Source: Agelas oroides (Eukaryota > Porifera > Demospongiae > Agelasida > Agelasidae). From it: a stretch of DNA of 64,000 nt. Where the stretch lies: assembly GCA_949130485.1 (NCBI GenBank), contig OX422185.1:8223127-8287126 (forward strand), read 5' to 3'. Positions 58,122 to 64,000 of the stretch are shown here, in pieces. Position 1 is the stretch's first letter. Every line of letters starts with the position of its first letter. A program made the translations under genes and the position numbers. The notes beneath the pieces are model-generated. The model saw only the letters and a program-made list of their open reading frames with translations. It was not told the DNA's origin and ran no database searches.

Positions 58122-61100
58122 CTAGAATGGAATAGGAAATATTCTTTAACATACAAGTTGAAAGAGCTTGACTGTTATGGTATATACCTAAATCTTGATG
58201 ACCTGTCTGTCTTTGTTTGGCAACTCTCAGTGACTGCCGCTTTGAAAGTGTCTTCAGAAATTCATTAACTTCTATAAGAAATGAGGCAAAGAACATCAAA
58301 GATTGTAGTACATAATGGTGGTAACACTGTATACACACCAACAGCTCTCCTTGACATGCGGATTCCTGGGACACTCAGTTGTTTCTTCCTTAGCAAGCGG
58401 TAGCATTTTATTGGAGTGCTTACAGAAGGAAGGGAACGTTGATGGCGCTGTTTACACTTATGCAGCAAACGTCTATTTCCCGGTGACAATGACAGATGAT
58501 AAATGGCACGAGCCTGGTAATCATCATCACCTATGCAGAATATTCAATACATAATCATGTGCTATGGAAGTAGACCTAGTTATTGGCTGCATGATGATAA
58601 ACAAAAACTTTTGTAGAAACACAAATTGTGATATATTGTTCCTACAGTCTATTTAGTGAGGTGACAAAGACATTTACATGGTAAGTACTTACATGACTGT
58701 GTCAGGACATGGCCATGAGTGATGTTAGCCTCCTTGCGTTTAGCAACTGTTTAAAAATCGAAATGACTGTGAATATCTGTTGACAATATTACAATGACAT
58801 TTCTCAGCAAACCTGGCATAACAGCGCCACTGAACAATGTACGCTTGCATGCCACACCCTTATCGCTTTCATTCCCTGTAGCTAAAAGCAAAAAGCAACA
58901 CCATAGTGCACACAATTAAGCGTTGGAAAAAGGAAAATTCACCTGTGTCTTCCATGGACATCTTTTGCAAACTTTCAGATGTTGCCTCACCAACTGGGAG
59001 CACACTGGCTGCACCAATTGATACAGAATGAACAACTAGTGGGCTGACTGATATAGTTGGATAGTGAGTTTCAGGAATAAGAGGTGATTGTTCAGGATTG
59101 GGGCTGTTGTGGATCAACACTGGTGTGCCACAGATGGAGGAAGCTCCAGGGGTAATAGAACCTATATACATACATTATAAATGTGAGAAAGAAGTGATGA
59201 ATTTGTATATGCATGACAATGTGAACAGCTTACCTTGTTTCCTTTTCTTTTTGTTTCTCTTGCTCTTCTTCTTTTTCTTCTTCTTTGCTGTAGTGTACAT
59301 TCAAGGAAATGCAGATTTTAAAATTTATTTCCTTTTTTTTTTAATGAGCCTAACTGCACCCCAAGTGGATAGAAAATGGTAACCTGAATGCAGATGAATT
59401 GAATGCAGGTGGATAAATCAGCTTGTCCTGTCATGAATAAGTCATCAAGCTAACCCACTAGCTACGCATAGTGTGGAAGCCTGGCTAGATTAGGGCAAAA
59501 GTGGAACAGGGAACGGGGAATCAGGGTTAGGTGCACAACCCAGCTTCCAACAATAAGCATAGCCATTGCATGTAGAGTGAAATGAAGCTTACATGAACAC
59601 TGTCTAAGACCAACAACAGGTGCTAATTGGTGGTAATTGAAGCCATGTATAGGCGAGATGATACAAAGGAAGCCAGCTAGCTGGGCAGAAGATGGCCATG
59701 CTACTATTGTATGATTTATATCTGAGTTGTGTGTGAATATAACATTCAACCATAAGTATACCTTTCAATTCATGACAGCATGATGTAAATTCCCAAAGTC
59801 CAGTGCTTGAGTCTGGATGTAAAGGTACATTCTTGAAATGAACAGATTACTGTAAATAGGTTTATGGATGTCATGTATACCTTCCATGTTGTCGTCTTCT
59901 TGTATTGTGAGGTGCACTTCATGCACTACAGTAAAATGTAGTACATCACTCATTTTGCATAGATGATTTTCATTATTTATACCTGATTTTTCAGCTGTGG
60001 CATGATCAGGACTCACTCCTAAAGAGGGTGAACATGCATGCAATTGTAGATATTGGAGGCCTGTTGTATATATCCTGTACTATACATCACTGTCATATAT
60101 ACCTTCAACCTCATCATCCTGTAAGTCTGGTGTCATCTTCTGCCCATCCTGAAGCATGTCAAAGATCTCCTGTGGGAATTCATCAGCAGGAACACACACA
60201 CAAGTCAAACATCGAACGCTACCCTCATCATTCCGGTCAATCGTCGTCTTGGCGGACCCAACAACATTAAAATATTGCTTCTTGCGGGTGTCGCATCTTG
60301 GGTGACCACGTAGTCTTTGGCGGATTTTACTTTCTCCATCATGCTGGATGTTGTACTTATCAATTGCTCGCACAAACTCCTTGAGGCTGATAGCAACGCC
60401 TTGATATCGTGTCTTGTCAGCTGTTGATGGATGACCAGTGTGAGTTGTGTAGGACACACTAGGGTTGACAACCTGCAATACCTGTGAAACAATCAAATTT
60501 AACACTGAGCCTCACTTATAGAATGTGATCATGGTTACCTCTGAAAGGGGGGCAGCTTGTACAAATGCCAATGTTAGAGTTCCCAGTGTCATCTCTTTAG
60601 GAGCTTGCTGGCCCTGCAACTCGAGCACCTCGGGAGCAATGACCTCTTGAAAGTACTCCCAGACTGCTTCTGCATTCACCTTCTTGTAACATGCAATGCT
60701 GACTAGCTGTATATCAATTTTATTACATAATAAACCATCTGAGAGACTTCACTAATTAGCATGAATCCTCACCTTCTGTGCACACAAAATGGTCAGAGCA
60801 TACTGGGTTGCCAGTCTTGATTCCAGTTTCCCAACAGCACTCGTAAGGAGACTGTCCCGCATGTTGCAGACAGTGTCCTCATCAACCCCTTCAAGCCATT
60901 TCCCAACAGCAAGGAGCTTGGGGAATGCTGCTGGAGCATCCTGCAGCAATTGGTGAAGCACCCTAAGCTCCACGTGGGATGCTTGAAATTTGAAGGGGAT
61001 TAACACTGCTCGCACAAGGTACCTGTGTAAACAGTCGTGTATGGCACAGGGTGAAAAGGGAAACAAAATGTGATATTTCATTGGCTTTTGCCCGCATATC

Positions 61101-63546
61101 CCATTTAGGATACAGCATGCTTATCAAACATTTGGCTGTATATCCTATACAGGATATGTGTATAACAGCCATTGAAATATTATGTACACAAGGCAAATGC
61201 ATTCTTCATCCAGTAAGAAAGACAACAAAATTGTTTTGAATTGATCTACAAAGAGTACCTGGCCTCAGCAAGGGATAACTGTTCCATGACGTGTTCATTC
61301 GCTGTTATTAGTGGTGTGCATCGTGCATGGAACTGGCGGTGCTCAGTTCCCATTCCTGCCCCACCAAACGCATTGATCAGGAACTGTTTCACCAGCTCTG
61401 CATTCTCAGGATCGTCGTATGCAAATGGCAATGCCCCGCTAAGGTACCTTCTGGCCATACTGTCAGTTAGGCATGTTTGATATCCCTTAGGGTAATTGCA
61501 GCAGGCTGCCAGAGATAGCTTCACAGCAATACTCTTGCCTCGACTGACCTGTCCATATGCTATGTGGATTGCCACAGATCCACACATGGTCTGGATACTC
61601 TCATAGCATAGAGAGAGGACAGCACCGCCTATACATATAAAGTGATTTCCAATATAAATTACTTGATTGTCTTTTGGATTATGCAGGATCTGTAATTTTA
61701 GTATACTGACACTCACTTAGCATGAATACAGCACTGATAAAATTATCACCACACGCTCCATACATGCCCTTCAAAACCCTCCTTAGGGGGTGGTGGACAT
61801 TTGGAAAGGTGCTGAGTGGGGCAGAGATTTTGTCCACATGGAGTTTCCGAAGAATCTCTGGGATCCAAACGTATTCTTGCTGCTCAACAGGGATTAGGGT
61901 CCCATCACTGCTGAACTGCAGCTCTGGCCCAATGACGATTACGTCCGAACCAGGTTGTCGCCCAGTGCATGTAACTGGTTTATACTGAGTGACACCTGAG
62001 TCATCAGATTCAGAATCAGAACCTGTTGAACTAAACATTGAAACAATGCAGTATTGTAAATTTTGTCACTTGCATTTGTCATAATTGTTTTGTGAAAATT
62101 TAATAAGGACTGCTACATAACAATGCAGGAAATGACATAATGCATTCGTAATAATGTGGTTCAAGAAGAATTAAAATTTGAATGATTTCAAGTGTGAATG
62201 ATCAATGATGGTGTGTGGATTTTACCCACTGGCAGTGGTGTAACTAGGGTGCATACATTGGTGTGGCTTTAATATGAAAGTGTACAAAGCAAGTGAATGT
62301 AGGGGGGTCTGGGGGCATGCTCCCTGAGGAACATTTTGATATCTAGCTATATGCTCTGAGATTGCTTCTGGTGGCTTCTGAGACTGCCTTTACTCATTCT
62401 TGAGAAAGTACATTTTCTGTTGCTGAGGGTCTGCTGTGAAGCTCTTTTTATAGCTGAACAGCATCTCATTGCAAGACGGACGGGACTCCAACGTTGAAGC
62501 AGCCATCTAAAGTCAAGCACTAGATCGCCTAGGAACGATGAATGCGTGCATTATTATGTCACGCACAATCAGCCACTCCTACGTGGCACTTTAGTTAATT
62601 GAACTATATGACCGAACCCTTGGATACACTGCTGCCCACTGCATGGGTAATGTATGTACTAGTTTGTATTATACCTGCAGGTGAAGTAAACCATCTTTAA
62701 TGGCCTGTAAGTCTTTCCATTGCTGTAAACTTACTGTAAACGACTCAAAGTTTAAAGTTTATTGCAATGGAAAGACTTACAGGCCATTAAAGATGGTTGA
62801 CTTTTAATGCAGTACTGCAAATAGCCACAACAATAATTATTTTAGTGTTGCTGCAATTTGCAGTGGTGCAGTGCAGCAATGCACTTAGTAAAATGTCAAA
62901 TCTGTGTTCATCATGCACTGCCCAATTACAATTTATCACGCCCATTTGGGCAGTGATACCCCCATATTTTAGGCATAGGAATAAAGATGAAAAAAGATTT
63001 TGGTACAACAATTTAACCATAGTAACCATGCATAGTAAGTACTGCAATCATCCTTCGCAAAAACAGCTCATGCATGTGCTTGGCGGAATACACAGACCTA
63101 GCTATACAACTAGGCATAAAACTTCAAAACTTACAACAGTTCCTCCCATTTCTGCATCAGCATTTCCTTGATCTGAGAGGGTGACAACTGACAGCTCAGT
63201 ACGCTGTCGGGCATTGCAGCTCCCAGTGTTGCGCGCAGTTGGTCGCTATTGCAGATGTGGTACCACGGCAGGAAACACGATCTGAATATCAGATTACCAT
63301 GGACAGTAATGCAAGTATCGAGCAGTTGTAAAGACAGTGTATTGACACTGACCCTTCTGTAATTCTCTTCCCACTCGGTTGCGTCACCTTCACAATGAAG
63401 CCGGCGTAATCTGGAAGCTGTTCTGGACTGCGCACAAACTTAGTGAACTTCATTGCAAAATTAGTCAAAGGAACGAATCTTCTACTCTCTCCTTTCCCCT
63501 TCCAGTATCCCATGCGAGAATCGTACTGCACAAGATCCTTCCCCAT
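57949..63546 (-). CDS. Predicted 17-exon P-loop (SF3/DUF927-like) ATPase with C-terminal PHD finger
   Basis: Exons read by eye: 63546-63353, 63281-63135, 62030-61717, 61628-61259, 61022-60773, 60706-60539, 60481-60103, 60018-59983, 59925-59881, 59812-59762, 59287-59234, 59161-58943, 58875-58813, 58746-58693, 58530-58339, 58271-58188, 58121-57949. All introns are GT-AG and every phase fits, giving 930 residues. The ATG has G at -3 and +4, and an in-frame TAG lies upstream. In order: an N-terminal region like that preceding DUF927-type ATPases (about 1-113); an acidic serine patch (115-125); Walker A GQVSRGKS (244-251), a Walker B-like FAYDD (287-291) and LITAN (325-329), the SF3 motif-C or sensor-1 position; a helical region to about 481; a lysine-rich patch (652-669); and a PHD finger (880-926). 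Expected role: an ATP-driven nuclear, chromatin-reading protein. The reaction and partners are unknown. The donor of exon 15 is the least certain join, and two acceptors are possible for exon 17. Confidence 0.8.
59234..59287 (-). other. Lysine-rich mini-exon, likely nuclear localisation signal
   Basis: The 54 nt exon has an acceptor after TACACTACAG and a GTAAGC donor. It encodes 18 residues of which 15 are lysine or arginine, including seven lysines in a row. It enters and leaves in phase 1, so it can be included or skipped without changing frame. A basic stretch of this kind is a classic nuclear import signal or nucleic-acid contact. On the plus strand it appears as a low-complexity CTT-rich stretch, so it would be easy for gene predictors to mask. 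Confidence 0.6.
61259..61628 (-). other. Exon encoding the P-loop ATPase core
   Basis: This single 370 nt exon (residues 219-342) carries all three nucleotide-binding signatures. G244 to S251 forms the Walker A loop. D290 and D291 follow a hydrophobic stretch, as in Walker B. N329 follows a hydrophobic stretch, as in motif C of superfamily 3 helicases. R342, spanning the exon end, could serve as an arginine finger, but this is speculation. Spacing between A and B is about 40 residues and between B and C about 38, which is compatible with an SF3 or D5-like core and shorter than in most AAA+ proteins. Confidence 0.7.
62236..62350. repeat. Probable dispersed-repeat remnant in intron 2
   Basis: The phrases TGGTGTAACTAGGGTGC and GGGGGGTCTGGGGGCATGCT are of a kind that recurs in dispersed, mostly non-autonomous elements of marine invertebrates. 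I recall the style and cannot name the family. No terminal repeats or coding capacity are visible. It helps explain why this intron is 1.1 kb while most others are below 100 bp. Confidence 0.45.
62684..62803. repeat. Long near-perfect hairpin in intron 2
   Basis: Arms 62684-62723 and 62764-62803 are inverted copies of 40 nt with one mismatch, of which 35 nt are perfect (62689-62723 against 62764-62798). Between them is a 40 nt spacer whose outer part adds about seven more pairs after a small internal mismatch, leaving a terminal loop of about 20 nt. No clear target-site duplication flanks it. It could be a foldback element or a small-RNA precursor within the intron. Confidence 0.85.
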
Positions 63547-63615
63547 GTCGATCGACACACTAGGAAACTGAACAGCGCACGTCTAGACCCGCCGACAAGC
63601 CGTACCATCTCAATC

Positions 63616-63627
63616 TGCGCATGCGCA
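63616..63627. promoter_or_regulatory. Perfect NRF1 (alpha-Pal) palindrome in the promoter
   Basis: TGCGCATGCGCA is an exact match to the palindromic NRF1 site. It lies 70-81 bp upstream of the ATG of the P-loop/PHD gene, inside the roughly 200 bp that separate it from the next gene. CpG-containing NRF1 sites near the start are common in promoters of broadly expressed animal genes. No TATA box stands out on the minus strand. Binding in this organism is inferred from the motif alone. Confidence 0.65.
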
Positions 63628-63746
63628 ATAGTCACGCCTATAAGTATGAATAAACCACTTTTCAACTTCACCGGGGAATAAATTATGCGGTTAAATGTGT
63701 ACAAACAAGAAACACAAGTATAAGAAATGAACAGTTACAATATATG

Positions 63747-64000
63747 TTATGGTTTCTTAGGCAGAATGGGTTTACGACCAAACTGATAGCATCTAGCAGT
63801 GTACAGATTACGTCTCAGTACCATTCGGTGCAAATAAAACAAGTGGTGATTCTTAGTCATTGAACATAATATGCGCTTATATCTACCAACCCATGCAAAA
63901 GTCTGTTCTCCACTTTGGGTATTGAAGTGGGGATGAGTTTCCTTAAACTGAAGTGGACTAAACTGTTCCCTACAAGTTGCACTGATGTGGTTTGGAAAAT
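63747..64000 (-). CDS. KDZ-like transposase-family protein, C-terminal exon (partial)
   Basis: An open frame enters from the right edge and ends with TAA at 63749-63747, giving 83 residues. It includes HFNTQSGEQTFAWVGRYKR, then MTKNHHLFYLHRMVLRRN and a basic end GRKPILPKKP. The N-T-x-x-x-E-Q-x-F-x-W phrase, followed by an H-H-L-F-Y-L-H-R-M phrase, is what I remember from the C-terminal part of KDZ-type transposase relatives common in sponges and cnidarians. No break is visible in the part shown. It may belong to a DNA transposon or to a domesticated copy; the window does not decide. Its stop lies 201 bp upstream of the start of the P-loop/PHD gene, on the same strand. Confidence 0.5.
   Translation of the reverse strand, partial: FPNHISATCREQFSPLQFKETHPHFNTQSGEQTFAWVGRYKRILCSMTKNHHLFYLHRMVLRRNLYTARCYQFGRKPILPKKP

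Noticed and set aside
58265-58489. Reading the 15th exon to the TAA after ATTTCTTATAGAAGT as a shorter protein end
   Set aside because: Using the G-GTGTGT donor at 58338 keeps phase 1 and reaches exon 16 and the PHD finger. The read-through form could be an isoform, but nothing in the sequence favours it.
59288-59761. Further exons in the 474 bp tenth intron, including a 95-codon minus-strand frame
   Set aside because: I tried the visible acceptors (after GCCCAG and after GGTCTTAG) with the GTAAGC donor at about 59594. They give a stop or the wrong phase, whereas exon 10 joins exon 11 directly in phase.
62797-63171. A plus-strand frame of 124 codons with a hydrophobic start, resembling a secreted protein
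   Set aside because: It begins at TTG with no ATG at the start, overlaps the hairpin arm and runs antisense across exon 2 of the P-loop/PHD gene. A small inverted repeat (62848-62879) explains part of its composition.

Overview
The window has two unlike parts. Positions 1 to about 55365 form one continuous satellite DNA array. It is built from a 10 to 11 bp module (core CTCTAC plus four variable bases), usually three modules per roughly 31 bp unit ending in CCATGG. I found no gene, RNA or transposon inside it. The many 60 to 100 codon reading frames there are repeat by-products. On top of the short period lie several higher-order levels: a 312 bp doublet (238-858), a 1034 bp unit in about three copies (12.5-15.1 kb), 206-216 bp reiterations (17.3-19.8 kb), a unit of about 3 kb in six tandem copies that alternate as a dimer of about 6 kb (19.4-35.4 kb), a 1126 bp doublet (41.5-43.8 kb), a 483 bp doublet (46.7-47.7 kb), and a 2188 bp duplication whose copies look identical (50.65-55.03 kb).

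From about 55366 to the end the DNA is ordinary eukaryotic genic sequence with short introns. Three genes are visible, all on the minus strand. From right to left they are: (i) the last exon of a probable KDZ-like transposase-family protein (64000-63747, cut by the window edge); (ii) a 17-exon gene (63546-57949) whose joined exons keep one open frame for about 930 residues, predicted to encode a P-loop ATPase with an SF3-helicase or DUF927-like arrangement of motifs, a lysine-rich exon and a C-terminal PHD finger; (iii) the last two exons of a possible BEN-domain protein (about 56159-55717). A 60 bp minisatellite (56734-57769) separates genes ii and iii. A perfect NRF1-type palindrome lies 70-81 bp upstream of the start codon of gene ii. 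Its long second intron holds a 40 bp-arm hairpin and a probable dispersed-repeat remnant.

Organism: a metazoan. Most introns are 57-90 bp with GT-AG ends, genes are only about 200 bp apart, and the protein types (PHD finger, BEN-like, KDZ-like) fit an early-branching marine invertebrate. A demosponge is my best guess, but this is inference and not proven by the sequence. The PHD, BEN and KDZ-like products all suggest nuclear, DNA-associated roles, but nothing here shows that they act together. All exon joins were made by reading splice sites and phase by eye, without transcript or database support.
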